Source of the DNA: Amphibacillus marinus
Lineage (GTDB): Bacteria > Bacillota > Bacilli > Bacillales > Amphibacillaceae
Direction of reading: 5' to 3'
DNA: 64,000 bases
Assembly (NCBI RefSeq): GCF_900110345.1
Contig: NZ_FODJ01000009.1
Location: 1 to 64,000 of the forward strand
Shown here: piece after piece, positions 46,441-56,261 of the stretch
Position numbering within the stretch: the stretch's first letter is position 1
How the letters are laid out: every line of letters starts with the position of its first letter
The notes under the pieces: generated by a model
What the model was told of the DNA's origin: nothing
Seen by the model: only the letters and a program-made list of their open reading frames with translations
Database searches by the model: none
Position numbers and translations under genes: made by a program

Positions 46441-46757
46441 AACTCAACTTCCGCACACTGAAAATAGTCCTAAACCCTTGAAGGTGTTTGGGAGAGGCGG
46501 TATGCGCTACCGCTGTTGACTTTCTTATCAGTTTGGCGCGCTATGTTGTTCCTAAAAGCAATGGATTTGCTCTCCGCAAGGCTGGCTTTGGGTCTACAGG
46601 TTAGACGTTGTGATAGGAGGTGACGGGTTTAGCCTAGCATCCCCCGCTGTGTGAAGATAGACACGCCACAAAAGTGAATCTTCAGCTCATTCTATTACCA
46701 CACGAGTCTCACCCATTGCTTAGCTGAATTTTACTACGTTGATGCGAAAGTTGAGTT
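46441..46757. repeat. MITE-like or decayed IS element with terminal inverted repeats
   Basis: AACTCAACTTCCGC (46441-46454) is matched by its inverted copy (GCGAAAGTTGAGTT, 46744-46757) at 13 of 14 positions. GGT flanks both ends, a possible 3-bp target duplication. The first ~125 bases resemble 59375-59474 in inverse orientation (shared GTGTTTGGGAGAG, ACTGAAAATAG, AAAAGCAATGGAT). No intact frame is present. It fills most of the 397-bp gap between the NagR-like gene and the SH3 gene. Confidence 0.55.
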
Positions 46758-46777
46758 GGTAATTGACTATTTAGTTG

Positions 46778-47236
46778 CTATTCACCATTATTATCGACTG
46801 CATCAGTAGCCAAAAAGCTATCACTAACAAAGCCTTCAAATTCTTCAGTTCTAATATAGAGCCAGCCGTCAAATGTGCCAGTTACTTCAGCCTCCACGAC
46901 TTGGTTGCGAAAGACAATGCCTACAGCGCTATATGTTGTATCTGGTCCAGACCTTATATTAAGTGAATCAGCATCGACATACATGGTAGTATAGGACTCT
47001 GGCTGATAGTTATCAACAAGCTCTTGATTATTAATTGGGTCAGTTGTCTCGTCATTTGCGCTAATTGATTCTAGTCTCGCATCCATTTTTGTAAGCAACT
47101 GGTATGGTGCGGCTATTGGTTGCTGGTGAACAAGCAGAAAAGAGGCAAAGCGTCGCTCATTTAACAAAACAAGCATGATTAAAATAGTAATTGCTATAAT
47201 AGAAAAAATAAGTACGGCAAATTTCTGTGCGCGCAA
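46778..47236 (-). CDS. Membrane-anchored bacterial SH3-domain protein
   Basis: The 152-residue protein has one N-terminal TM helix (~6-26), an acidic linker and a C-terminal SH3_3 domain (~84-145; DADSLNIRSGPDTTYSAVGIV, GWLYIRTEEFEGFVSDSFL). Such domains bind peptidoglycan or wall polymers. It lies outside the cytoplasm, anchored by its N-terminus. It follows the GNAT gene on the same strand by 15 bp and is probably co-transcribed. Its exact role is unknown. Confidence 0.8.
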   Translation of the reverse strand: MRAQKFAVLIFSIIAITILIMLVLLNERRFASFLLVHQQPIAAPYQLLTKMDARLESISANDETTDPINNQELVDNYQPESYTTMYVDADSLNIRSGPDTTYSAVGIVFRNQVVEAEVTGTFDGWLYIRTEEFEGFVSDSFLATDAVDNNGE

Positions 47237-47251
47237 TAGTTAACACCTGCT

Positions 47252-47713
47252 TTACAAAAGTTTCTCAAACCATAATAAATCTCTTGCTCGGATGCCATGC
47301 TCGTAAATGGGCTGTGCATACTGTTGGAAAAAATCACGTTTAATAGTTGTTAAGCGAAAACCTGCTTTTTGGTAAAAAGCGATATTATCAATGCTTGAAT
47401 TAGCTGTCCCTACGGCCATGCATCTATAGCCCTGCTGCTGATAAAAAGGCGTCAATTCATTAATGACAGCCTTTCCGTAACCCCGGCCACGATTAGTTTG
47501 GTTAATAATTATATTCTTTAATTCAATTGTATGATGGTTGTGCTTGACAAATAGTATTGCACCAACTTCCTCGTCTGCTTTTGTAATGACAAATAAATCG
47601 CCCTTATTAATATAAGAAGCAACCATTGCTTCGTCCTCATCGGCTAGCAGTAGCAGTGGGATATATGTGGTTCTTCGGTTAATTGGAATATACTCGAGTG
47701 AAAAATTAGCCAG
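47252..47713 (-). CDS. GNAT-family N-acetyltransferase (YvbK-like), apparent non-ATG start
   Basis: The acetyl-CoA loop is NRGRGYGKAVI, followed by GTANSSIDNIAFYQKAGF and a C-terminal DLLWFEKLL. ATG 47626 would give 124 residues and remove the first strand. Upstream in-frame codons encode YIPLLLLADEDEA, matching the LLLLAD start region of YvbK-type acetyltransferases. GAGGTGA lies just before a CTG at 47711-47713, the only plausible start I see, giving 153 residues. The frame has a stop above that. The substrate is unknown. Confidence 0.65.
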   Translation of the reverse strand: MANFSLEYIPINRRTTYIPLLLLADEDEAMVASYINKGDLFVITKADEEVGAILFVKHNHHTIELKNIIINQTNRGRGYGKAVINELTPFYQQQGYRCMAVGTANSSIDNIAFYQKAGFRLTTIKRDFFQQYAQPIYEHGIRARDLLWFEKLL

Positions 47714-47860
47714 GTTTATTCACCTCTAGTCATTTTCTTCATTAAAGTGTATCATGATTTAGGGGAAGATAGTAGGGAGCTCGTCAAATTTGCTGTCTTT
47801 TCAGTTAATTTAGCTAAATTGCTAATGGAAATATATGTAATAGTGAAAGGTAGATTTTAA

Positions 47861-48220
47861 ATGAATAAAGTTATTAGAATTCTTGTGCAAGTTGCCATTA
47901 TCCATATATTTTTCTTTGCTGCTATCGGTGTAAAAGCGTTTCTGCCAATACCGTTGCCAACGACAATTGTTGGCTTATTACTTTTATTTTTTGCTTTACT
48001 TGTTAAGCTTGTCAAGATTGAATGGGTCGAGGAGGGCGGCAGGTGGTTAATGGCAGAACTATTGTTGTTCTTTATCCCATCCGCTGTTGGGATTGTCAAC
48101 TATAATGAGTTAGCAGGTGTACAAGGCTTCTTTATTGTCCTAATCATTGCTATTAGTACAATTATTGTGCTGGGTGTAACGGCTTTATTAATCGAGAAAT
48201 GGGAGGTGAACCAATCATGA
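47861..48220 (+). CDS. lrgA: LrgA/CidA-family holin-like protein
   Basis: The 119-residue protein has four hydrophobic segments with family landmarks IHIFFFAAIGVKAFLPIPLP and ELLLFFIPSAVGIVNY. LrgA/CidA proteins affect murein hydrolase activity and autolysis and, in some species, metabolite export. Its stop overlaps the start of the LrgB gene by four bases (ATGA). AAAGGT precedes the ATG. Which of the Cid or Lrg types it belongs to cannot be decided here. Confidence 0.85.
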   Translation: MNKVIRILVQVAIIHIFFFAAIGVKAFLPIPLPTTIVGLLLLFFALLVKLVKIEWVEEGGRWLMAELLLFFIPSAVGIVNYNELAGVQGFFIVLIIAISTIIVLGVTALLIEKWEVNQS

Positions 48221-48903
48221 CAATTATTTTCATTACACTATTAACTTTTGGTTTGTATCGATTCTCACGTATGCTGGCACGACGCTTTCCAATCCTCTTG
48301 TTTCATCCCTTAATCTTTACGCCTGCTTTAATCATTATTGTTATCCAACTGCTTCCTATCTCTGTTAATACCTATACAGCAGGGTCAGTAGTATTAACGC
48401 ACATGTTAGCGCCGGCTACCATTGCTTTTGCGATACCAATGTATAAGCATATTGCCTTTTTAAGACAATACTTTGTCCAAATCATCTGTGGTGTTTTGGT
48501 TGGGTCAATTGTTGCTATTCTATCATCATTTGGATTGGCATTATTATTTAATGTAGATGAGCATTTGCTGATTAGTTTATTACCACGCTCAATCACCACA
48601 CCGTTGGCGATTGAGGTCTCAACTGAAATTGGTGGTGTTCCTGCTCTAACCATTGTTTTTGTTATCATTACTGGTATATTAGGTTCACTAGTTGGTCCAT
48701 TGGTTTTTAATTTGCTAAACATTCAATCTGCAATGGCAAAGGGGCTGGCTTTAGGGATGGCAGCTCACGCTGTCGGCACCAATCGGGCACTGGAATATGG
48801 GGAAGAGGCGGTAACGTTCTCAACCCTGGCAATGATTTTTGCAGGGGTAATTACCATTATTTTAGGATTGACTGTGCTGCCTTTAATTATCTTTCTGTTA
48901 TAA
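48217..48903 (+). CDS. lrgB: LrgB/CidB-family membrane protein
   Basis: The 228-residue protein has about six to seven TM segments. Landmarks include FHPLIFTPALIIIVIQL, FAIPMYKHIAFL, LLPRSITTPLAIEVSTEIGG and GMAAHAVGTNRALEYGEE, all typical of LrgB. It works with LrgA, whose gene it overlaps. GGGAGGTG precedes ATG 48217. The 266 bases after it, up to the next gene, show no supported feature apart from the ribosome site of that gene. Confidence 0.88.
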   Translation: MTIIFITLLTFGLYRFSRMLARRFPILLFHPLIFTPALIIIVIQLLPISVNTYTAGSVVLTHMLAPATIAFAIPMYKHIAFLRQYFVQIICGVLVGSIVAILSSFGLALLFNVDEHLLISLLPRSITTPLAIEVSTEIGGVPALTIVFVIITGILGSLVGPLVFNLLNIQSAMAKGLALGMAAHAVGTNRALEYGEEAVTFSTLAMIFAGVITIILGLTVLPLIIFLL

Positions 48904-49169
48904 GCAGAATTTATTGCAGATTAAGTGACTATGCACTCACTACTATAAGTGGAAGCGGCGTACGTCAGGTGGTGGTTAACAGTGAGATTCGTATAGAGCT
49001 CGTTCTTTAGCCACACTTTGGTCATACTTGTCTGTGGCTCTAACAATTACAAAGGGCTTCACTGATTGGAGACTTACTTTATTCAGGTAGCAGGTCTTTG
49101 TGTCTAGCAACCCTTTTCATCGACATGGTAACGAAAACAGTTTACAATGAACAAAAAGGAGCTGAGCGT

Positions 49170-49748
49170 ATGTCGTTTACTTTACAAATAGGAGAGCAAG
49201 CACCAGATTTTCACTTACCTGCAACAGATGGTAACACCTATCAGTTAGCAGATTTTACTGATCAGCTAATCGTTATTTTTTTCACCTGTAACCATTGTCC
49301 ATTTGTAACAGGTTCAGATCAGATTACCCGTCAAACAGCTGAAAAATTTCAAGACAAGGGAGTACGATTTATTGGCATCAATGCCAATAGTGCGCTAACC
49401 AACCCAACGGATTCGTTTGAGGACATGGTTATTAGAATGAATGAAAATGATTTCCCTTGGCTGTACTTACATGACCAATCGCAAGAGGTTGCGTTAGCAT
49501 ACGGTGCTCTCAGAACCCCGCACTTCTATGTGTTTAATGAAACACGTAAATTGATTTATACCGGGCGAGGGATCGATTCACCACGTGAGCCGGAAAGAAT
49601 GACCCAAAATGACCTTGAGATTGCTTTGAATGCTTATTTAGCTGGCGAACCTATTGCTGTACCTGTAACCAATCCAATTGGCTGTAATGTTAAATGGACA
49701 GGCAAGGATGCCCACTGGATGCCAGCCGATGCTTGCGATTTAGGTTAA
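49170..49748 (+). CDS. Thioredoxin-like redoxin (AhpC/TSA-type fold)
   Basis: The 192-residue protein starts with the AhpC/TSA pattern ([19 protein letters not shown]) and has a CxxC motif in FTCNHCPFV, the cis-Pro region LRTPHFYVF and a late CDLG end with two cysteines. Homologues are annotated as thiol-disulfide or peroxiredoxin-like proteins of unclear substrate. There is no signal peptide, so it is cytoplasmic. A longer frame begins at 49098, but AAAAAGGAG fits ATG 49170. It is monocistronic. Confidence 0.8.
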   Translation: MSFTLQIGEQAPDFHLPATDGNTYQLADFTDQLIVIFFTCNHCPFVTGSDQITRQTAEKFQDKGVRFIGINANSALTNPTDSFEDMVIRMNENDFPWLYLHDQSQEVALAYGALRTPHFYVFNETRKLIYTGRGIDSPREPERMTQNDLEIALNAYLAGEPIAVPVTNPIGCNVKWTGKDAHWMPADACDLG

Positions 49749-49754
49749 TTTATT

Positions 49755-49790
49755 AAGGAACGGCCTTCTTTTGTAAGGCTGTTCCTTTAA
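49755..49790. terminator. Bidirectional terminator between the redoxin and NhaC genes
   Basis: AAGGAACGGCCTT (49755-49767) pairs with AAGGCTGTTCCTT (49775-49787) with one wobble. T- and A-rich flanks lie on either side of two convergent genes. Confidence 0.8.
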
Positions 49791-49794
49791 TTTT

Positions 49795-51189
49795 TTAATA
49801 AAAAAATTGACCAACGATAAAATAAAGGACTGTTGTGATGGTAGCGGCAATTAGAGCTGGCCTCAACTTATAAGTAGCATAATCCATAATGGTTAAGCCC
49901 AGAATATTTGCTAAGGTGTTCGTGTCATCGCTTAATGGTGAAGCAAAGGCACCGAATGAACCACTGGCAAAGACAGTACCAATAATAATAGGTAACGGTG
50001 CATTGGCACTTGCTGCAAGCGAGATACCTAACGGCATTAGAATCCCCCAAGTCCCCCAGGCGGAACCAATAAAGTAAGCAATGAGCGCCCCAAAAATGAA
50101 GAGTAGTGGTGCTACAAAAGATTCCGGGATCCAATTCGTATAGGAAGTTACAAATTCAGAAAAACCAAGATCACTTGTTACCGAGGAAAGTCCCCACACA
50201 ATTGATAAGAGGACAATGACGTTCATTAACGCATTGCCACCTTCAACAAAATGACTAATAAGATCACCAAGATTAAAGCGCTGAAATAAGTATAAGCCTG
50301 TTGTAATTAAGAAAGTAAGCATTAAGCCAACTACCATAGCTTCCAGAACATCAGCATTGATAAATGCCTCAAGGAATGAATAGCCTTGTGAGTGTCCATC
50401 CCACCAAGTAAGAAAGATGGTCGAGCTTATCACTAAGATGATCGGAATAAACAAATTTAGTGGTCGGCTTGGCATCGGACCAGTTGCTTGTGAGCACGCT
50501 TGTATGGTCCCTTTCTCTTGGTTACGATCATGATTATTCGCCTTTTTCTTGTGAAAAAAACTCAAATACACACCTAAAATTACAATCACAATTGCAAAGA
50601 AATTAAATGGTATGCTCTGGATAAATAACCGATAAGGGTCAGCCGTTATGCCGCTTGACTCTGTAGCCACTTGAATAACGGAAACCATATAACCTACAAA
50701 CGCAGTAGCAACAGGGATTAATACAATAACAGGTGTTGCAGTCGTTTCAATGACAAATGCAAGTTCCTTACTTGACATGTTGACCTTTTTCAAAAGCGCC
50801 TTCATGATCGGAGCAATAGTTACAAAGCGGAAGGTCGGCGCACTAAAGGTTCCAATTGTCGAGATGTAAGTAAGCAAAAGAGCATCTCGTTTTGTTGAAA
50901 TACGTTCAGACGCTTTATTGACGAAGCCATTTATGCCACCAGTAAATTTGATCATACCAATCATCCCTGAGAAGACATATAAAAAAAGAATAATCTTAAT
51001 ATTATTCTCATCAATCAAAGCTTGTACTAAATAAGTAATCATTGCTTGCAACCCTGCTATGGGGTGTGGTGCCACGAGAAATGAACCCACTAATAAGCCA
51101 ACAATTAATCCTGGAAGAACCTGTTTTGTATAGATGGCTATTGGAATGACCAGTAAAAACGGTATAATAGCGGTCCAGTTGTTCGCCAT
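49795..51189 (-). CDS. nhaC: NhaC-family Na+/H+ antiporter
   Basis: The 464-residue membrane protein has about eleven TM segments. NhaC-family features are SGMIGMIKFTGGINGFV, TYISTIGTFSAPTFRFVTIAP, FIGSAWGTWGILMPLG and GSFGAFASPLSDDTN. Members exchange Na+ for H+, or malate/lactate in MleN-type relatives. The NhaC-type core and the acidic nature of nearby surface proteins fit a salt- or alkali-adapted host. The ATG follows GAGGGTGAAG. Confidence 0.85.
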   Translation of the reverse strand: MANNWTAIIPFLLVIPIAIYTKQVLPGLIVGLLVGSFLVAPHPIAGLQAMITYLVQALIDENNIKIILFLYVFSGMIGMIKFTGGINGFVNKASERISTKRDALLLTYISTIGTFSAPTFRFVTIAPIMKALLKKVNMSSKELAFVIETTATPVIVLIPVATAFVGYMVSVIQVATESSGITADPYRLFIQSIPFNFFAIVIVILGVYLSFFHKKKANNHDRNQEKGTIQACSQATGPMPSRPLNLFIPIILVISSTIFLTWWDGHSQGYSFLEAFINADVLEAMVVGLMLTFLITTGLYLFQRFNLGDLISHFVEGGNALMNVIVLLSIVWGLSSVTSDLGFSEFVTSYTNWIPESFVAPLLFIFGALIAYFIGSAWGTWGILMPLGISLAASANAPLPIIIGTVFASGSFGAFASPLSDDTNTLANILGLTIMDYATYKLRPALIAATITTVLYFIVGQFFY

Positions 51190-51330
51190 TCATCTTCACC
51201 CTCCTCAATTTCAGTCAGGTTAGTGTGTGTTGGTTAATTTCTATTTATACGTAAAGCTGTCTTTTTTGACAAAGCATTTGAATTTATGTTATTGCTTATT
51301 TAGGTGAATGTGTGGGGAGTGATTGAATAA

Positions 51331-53259
51331 ATGAATGAACGCCAAAAACAAGTACTTATGTTTCTTATTAATACCCCCAGTAATTTTATTCAAATACAAA
51401 GAATTGCTGATCGATTTAATTGTTCTGAAAAGACCATTCGAAATGACTTTAAGCAATTACAGCCATACTTATTAGACGTATTTGAGGCACAAATCGAACG
51501 AAAGGCTAGTCAAGGGGTTAGATTACATATTAATTCATTAAACAAAAAGAAGCTAATTGCCACGCTGAATGAATCTTTTGGGGTGCATGAATGTTCGGAA
51601 GATGAGCGGCTTTTGATTGCGTATCAACTACTAATGGCACAGAAGCCAACCTCGATACAGGAATTATGCGAACAATTTTATCTATCTCGATCTGTTTTGA
51701 AAGAGGCACTTAAGGAGATAGCGAACTGGCTGAGTAATTTCAGTTTATTGTTAATAACTAAACAAAAGACCGGCCTGTATATCAGTGGTTCTGAGCGTGA
51801 AATTAGACAAGCATTGACTCACCTTGATCAACTTAGGCTTGATAAAATGCAGCTACATGGTTACTTGCTACATCATTTTTTAGCGTATGAATTAGATGTT
51901 GTAAGGAAATTATTAAAGCAATTTCAAGATAAACATATCTTTCATTTCACTGATGAAAGCTTTGAACGAATGGTTATCCATATTCTACTGGTTATCAAAA
52001 GAACGAAGCTTAAGCAATCAATAGAACTACCGGAACAGGATATCTGCTATATTGAAGAGAAAGAAGAATTCCTATTCGTTTTACCGTTAATGGAGGAGCT
52101 TGCGCATTTTTTTCAAGTTACGTTTCCGAAATCTGAAAGCATCTATGTGACGATGCACGTATTAGCTGCAAAGCTAGCTAATAATGATGATGAAAAACAA
52201 TTTTTAGATGTTGAAATGGAACAACGTATTAACCAGCTTGCGCAGGAGCTTACAGTAAGTCTCTCAGGCATTACAGATATCCCTTTTACCGATGATGATG
52301 CTTTACTTGAAGGATTACAGACACACTTTTATGCAACTTTAAATCGGCTTAAATTCAAACTCCATGTTTCAAATCCGCTTGTGCAGGATATTAAGAAAAT
52401 GTACCCTTATTTATTTGATATGCTAATGCTAGTACTAAGCGAAATGGAGCAAGCGATTGGTTTTGCCATGCCAGAGGATGAAATTGCTTTTTTAACCCTC
52501 CATTATCAAGCTGCCTTCGAGCGTCTTAATCGTTCACAGCAGCCGGAGAACAGAATCGGTATTGTCTGTCATATGGGTGTTGGCGTTTCTGAAATTCTGC
52601 GGGCAAAGCTTGAGACTAAATTTCCTTTTGCAAATATAGTTGGGACTACAGGTAAGCGTGACCTCGCTCGTTTTATTAATGAAAAGCAAGTAGACTTATT
52701 AATTTCAACAATTCCAATTGAACTTAGTCAACCACCACACCTGCTTATCTCACCTCTGTTAAACAAAGAGGAAGAAGATAAGCTGCGTGACTTTATTAAA
52801 AAGCCTACTCAGTTAGAGTTAGAAAGCAAGGTATCAAAGCTTAATCACTTTATGGATGAGGCCCATGTTTTTCTTCAGGTAGATAGTGATCATCGTTTTA
52901 AGTTAATTGAACAGTTGGCAAATCGCTTATATTTGGATGGTTTTGTTGCTAAAGATTATGCTCATCAAGCGTTACTTAGGGAGCGGGCTGCTTCTACCGC
53001 AATTGGAGGTGGGATTGCTATTCCACACGGCGACCCTAGCTTAGTCGAGCAATCTGCTATTGCGGTGGCAACGTTACGAAAGCCATTAGACTGGGATGGT
53101 GAACGTGTTTCGTTAGTCTTTCTGCTGGCTATTCGCCCAGACTCTCGTGTTAATCGTCGTGAGCTTTACCAACGTTTAACGGTATTAGCTGAGCAGCATA
53201 GCGTTGTCAATCAGCTTGTACAGATAACGAACAAGACAGCGTTGATTAAAAAAATCTAA
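51331..53259 (+). CDS. manR: PRD-type PTS-controlled transcriptional activator (ManR/LicR/MtlR class)
   Basis: The 642-residue protein has an N-terminal HTH (~1-65; IQRIADRFNCSEKTIRNDF), a second HTH (~90-150) and two PRD domains (~175-390) with histidines such as VTMHVLAAKL and LTLHYQAAF. An EIIB-Gat-like domain follows (~405-490; VCHMGVGVSEILRAKL), then a C-terminal EIIA-fructose/mannitol domain (~500-640; AIPHGDPS). It is a DNA-binding activator whose state is set by HPr and EII phosphorylation. It precedes the EIIBCA gene by 92 bp, as ManR precedes ManP in Bacillus. Confidence 0.88.
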   Translation: MNERQKQVLMFLINTPSNFIQIQRIADRFNCSEKTIRNDFKQLQPYLLDVFEAQIERKASQGVRLHINSLNKKKLIATLNESFGVHECSEDERLLIAYQLLMAQKPTSIQELCEQFYLSRSVLKEALKEIANWLSNFSLLLITKQKTGLYISGSEREIRQALTHLDQLRLDKMQLHGYLLHHFLAYELDVVRKLLKQFQDKHIFHFTDESFERMVIHILLVIKRTKLKQSIELPEQDICYIEEKEEFLFVLPLMEELAHFFQVTFPKSESIYVTMHVLAAKLANNDDEKQFLDVEMEQRINQLAQELTVSLSGITDIPFTDDDALLEGLQTHFYATLNRLKFKLHVSNPLVQDIKKMYPYLFDMLMLVLSEMEQAIGFAMPEDEIAFLTLHYQAAFERLNRSQQPENRIGIVCHMGVGVSEILRAKLETKFPFANIVGTTGKRDLARFINEKQVDLLISTIPIELSQPPHLLISPLLNKEEEDKLRDFIKKPTQLELESKVSKLNHFMDEAHVFLQVDSDHRFKLIEQLANRLYLDGFVAKDYAHQALLRERAASTAIGGGIAIPHGDPSLVEQSAIAVATLRKPLDWDGERVSLVFLLAIRPDSRVNRRELYQRLTVLAEQHSVVNQLVQITNKTALIKKI

Positions 53260-53351
53260 CTTTCCACAACTTCCGGAAAAAGTCCTTAATTTTTATCATT
53301 CAAAATGGGAATATACTTTTATTAAGGGAAAAAAGAAGGAGGTTTTTCAAA

Positions 53352-55274
53352 ATGAAATTGGTAGCGATTACTTCATGTCCAAATGGGATTGCCCATACGT
53401 ATATGGCTGCTGAGAATCTACAAAAAGCAGCCGATAAGCTAGGTGTGGAGATTAAAATTGAAACACAAGGCTCTGTCGGTGTAGAAAACGCATTAGAACA
53501 AAAAGATATTGAAGGAGCAGACGGTGTCATTATTGCTGCGGATAAGACAGTCGAAAAAGAACGATTTATTGGAAAAAAACTTGTCGCAGTTGGTGTTCAA
53601 GAGGGGATACGTAAGCCAGAGGAGATTATTAAGCGGTTTGAAAATAGTGATGTTAAAGAGTATCGTGGCAATGATGATAGTCTCTCGATGCCAACGCGTT
53701 CTGCAAATGATAAGCAGAATCCGGTTTATAAGCATCTTATGAATGGTGTTTCCTTTATGGTTCCATTCATTGTTGTTGGTGGATTGCTAATTGCGATTGC
53801 ATTAACGATTGGTGGTGTTCCGGGCGCAGAAGGGATTGCGATCCCAGAAGACTCAATTTGGTCCACAATTGAAGCCCTTGGTGGAGCGGCATTTGGTTTT
53901 ATGGTGCCTATTTTAGCGGGCTATATAGCATACAGTATTGCGGATCGTCCTGGTCTTGCCCCAGGGATGATTGGCGGCTTCATTGCTGCAAATGGAAGCT
54001 TCTATGGCTCTGAGGCTGATGCCGGTTTTCTTGGTGGTATTATCGCAGGTTTTTTAGCTGGCTATGTCGCGTTAGCTATTAAGCGAATTAAAGTTCCCAA
54101 AATGATGAATCCGATTATGCCAATTATTATTATTCCAGTATTTTCATCATTAATTGTTGGTCTTATTTTTGTTTTAGTCATCGGTGCTCCTGTAGCGCAG
54201 TTATTTGTCTCTTTAACAAGCTGGCTGGAAGGGATGCAAGGAACAAGCTCTGTTTTACTCGCACTCATCTTAGGGGCAATGATTTCTTTTGATATGGGTG
54301 GTCCAGTAAATAAGGTGGCTTTCATGTTCGGCTCAGCTATGATTGTTGAGGGCAACTACGGGATTATGGGTCCAATTGCGGCTGCAATTGCAATCCCACC
54401 AATTGGACTAGGTCTAGCTACCTTGATGTTTAAAAATAAGTTTTTGCCGGAACAACGTGAAACTGGGAAAGCTTCTATTACAATGGGCTTTTTTGGAATT
54501 ACCGAAGGTGCAATCCCGTTTGCTGCACAAGATCCACTACGTGTTATTCCAAGTATAATGGTTGGTTCGATGGCTGGAGCTGTTATTGCGATGATGAGCG
54601 GTGTGGGGAATAGGGTTGCTCATGGTGGTCCAATTGTTGGATTATTAGGTGCAGTTACTAATGTTATCATGTTTTTTGTGGCAATTGCTGTCGGTTCTCT
54701 TGTTGTTGCCTTTATGATCAAGCTATTAAAAGGTGATGTTGCTTCTCATGATGATCAAGTTTCAGATGCTAAAGATGAAGATGATTTAGTAGAAGCATCA
54801 ACATCAAACAATCAAGTTATTGATCACTTAACGGATATTACTAGCAGAGCATTAATAACAACATCATTGCGAGGGACAAGTCGTGATGCAGTTTTAGATG
54901 AAATGATTGAACTACTTGATGGTGAAGGTGTCTTATCTTCAAAAGAAGCTTTTAAGCAAGTACTGTTAGAGCGTGAAGCGCAAAGTACAACGGGAATTGG
55001 CATGAATGTTGCTATCCCTCATGGTAAGTCTGACACAGTAACAGCGCCCCGGGTTGTATTTGGAATTAAACAGGAGGGGGTTAATTGGGAAAGTGTTGAT
55101 GGGAGCTTATCTAAACTGATTTTTCTAATTGCTGTGCCCAAGGAGTCTGAAGGCGATGCTCACCTTAAAATTCTACAAATGTTATCAAGAAAGCTAATGG
55201 ATGATGGATTCAGAGAAAAGTTATTGTCAGTGCAATCAACCGAAGAGGCCTATGCGTTACTCGAACAAATTTAA
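53352..55274 (+). CDS. manP: PTS EIIBCA permease, fructose/mannose family (ManP-like)
   Basis: The 640-residue fused permease begins with EIIB (~1-100; SCPNGIAHTYMAAENL, phospho-Cys9), followed by EIIC (~125-465; DMGGPVNKVAFMFG, FGITEGAIPFAAQDPLR). It ends with EIIA (~495-640) and its histidine in NVAIPHGKSD. B-C-A order and size match B. subtilis ManP, which imports mannose as mannose-6-phosphate. No manA isomerase follows, so fructose or another hexose remains possible. It is probably activated by the PRD protein upstream. AGAAGGAGG precedes the ATG. Confidence 0.88.
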   Translation: MKLVAITSCPNGIAHTYMAAENLQKAADKLGVEIKIETQGSVGVENALEQKDIEGADGVIIAADKTVEKERFIGKKLVAVGVQEGIRKPEEIIKRFENSDVKEYRGNDDSLSMPTRSANDKQNPVYKHLMNGVSFMVPFIVVGGLLIAIALTIGGVPGAEGIAIPEDSIWSTIEALGGAAFGFMVPILAGYIAYSIADRPGLAPGMIGGFIAANGSFYGSEADAGFLGGIIAGFLAGYVALAIKRIKVPKMMNPIMPIIIIPVFSSLIVGLIFVLVIGAPVAQLFVSLTSWLEGMQGTSSVLLALILGAMISFDMGGPVNKVAFMFGSAMIVEGNYGIMGPIAAAIAIPPIGLGLATLMFKNKFLPEQRETGKASITMGFFGITEGAIPFAAQDPLRVIPSIMVGSMAGAVIAMMSGVGNRVAHGGPIVGLLGAVTNVIMFFVAIAVGSLVVAFMIKLLKGDVASHDDQVSDAKDEDDLVEASTSNNQVIDHLTDITSRALITTSLRGTSRDAVLDEMIELLDGEGVLSSKEAFKQVLLEREAQSTTGIGMNVAIPHGKSDTVTAPRVVFGIKQEGVNWESVDGSLSKLIFLIAVPKESEGDAHLKILQMLSRKLMDDGFREKLLSVQSTEEAYALLEQI

Positions 55275-55309
55275 GTGAAGTAAGCGTTTGTTCAAATACA
55301 GGTTTAAAT

Positions 55310-55349
55310 AGAGATTCGCTAACAAGGTGTGTTGTGTTAGCGAATCTCT
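55310..55349 (+). terminator. Terminator after the EIIBCA gene
   Basis: A perfect 15-bp stem (AGATTCGCTAACA core) has a ten-base loop and ends in CTCTTCTG. Reading further to 55565 shows only the ribosome site of the next gene. Confidence 0.75.
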
Positions 55350-55565
55350 TCTGTATCTATGTTTATTAATTATCTGGAATCTATAACGCGATATAGTCAA
55401 TTTGAAGAACTTAGGTAGCATAAACAGGTTAATGATGCGTTTTTAGTTAATTAGTGTAATATGTTAGTAACACTCTAGTGAGAGAAGCACTGATTGATCA
55501 ATAAGCCGTATCTTGCTTTTTTTATCTGAACGATTCATAATTGGAAGTATAAGGAGGGGGGAGCT

Positions 55566-56219
55566 ATGATGGGTGGAACTCACCGTTTTTCATTAGGTGA
55601 AGAGATCGCTAATGCAACGACTCATGGAGTCGGAGCGCTAATGAGTAGTGCAGCGTTAGTGTTGTTAATTGTATTCTCATCACTTTATGGATCAGTATGG
55701 CATATTGTCAGCTTCACTATATTTGGTGTGACAATGGTTTTAATGTATACCTCATCGACATTATTACATAGTCTTCCAGAAGGGAAGGCAAAGAATGTTT
55801 TTGAAATATTGGATCACTCGTCTATTTATTTTTTTATAGCAGGGTCCTATACACCTTTTCTGTTAGTTATTGTTCGAGGACCAATCGGTTGGTCATTGTT
55901 CGGGACAGTATGGCTATTAGCAATTGGTGGTACAATTTTTAAGGTTTTCTTTGTCAAACGATTTGTGTTTGTATCAACACTCATGTATGTCATTATGGGT
56001 TGGCTGATTATCATTGGTTGGCCAATGCTGTCAGTAAACCTTGCAACACGAGGGCTACACTTGTTAATTATCGGTGGTGTCTTGTACACACTTGGCGCTA
56101 TCTTTTATATTTGGCGGTGGTTTAAATTTCATCATATGATTTGGCATCTGTTTGTACTAGCAGGCACAATTATGCATTTTTTTTCAGTGATCTTTTATGT
56201 GCTACCAGTTATTGTTTAG
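55566..56219 (+). CDS. Hemolysin III (HlyIII/YqfA)-family membrane protein
   Basis: The 217-residue protein has seven TM segments of the HlyIII/PAQR family. Motifs include EEIANATTHGVGAL, the STLLHSLP motif, LDHSSIYFFIAGSYTPF and the C-terminal HHMIWHLFVLAGTIMHF with metal-ligand histidines. Bacterial members affect membrane fluidity and have been reported as haemolysins. TAAGGAGGGGGG precedes the ATG; the second codon is also ATG. It stands alone between terminators. Confidence 0.88.
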   Translation: MMGGTHRFSLGEEIANATTHGVGALMSSAALVLLIVFSSLYGSVWHIVSFTIFGVTMVLMYTSSTLLHSLPEGKAKNVFEILDHSSIYFFIAGSYTPFLLVIVRGPIGWSLFGTVWLLAIGGTIFKVFFVKRFVFVSTLMYVIMGWLIIIGWPMLSVNLATRGLHLLIIGGVLYTLGAIFYIWRWFKFHHMIWHLFVLAGTIMHFFSVIFYVLPVIV

Positions 56220-56261
56220 GTGAACGCTACGCTTTTAGAAGAAATAATTAAGCATTGACTC

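Noticed and set aside
48904-49169. Gap after lrgB checked for a small gene or riboswitch
   Set aside because: No frame with a ribosome site and no recognisable structured RNA was found.
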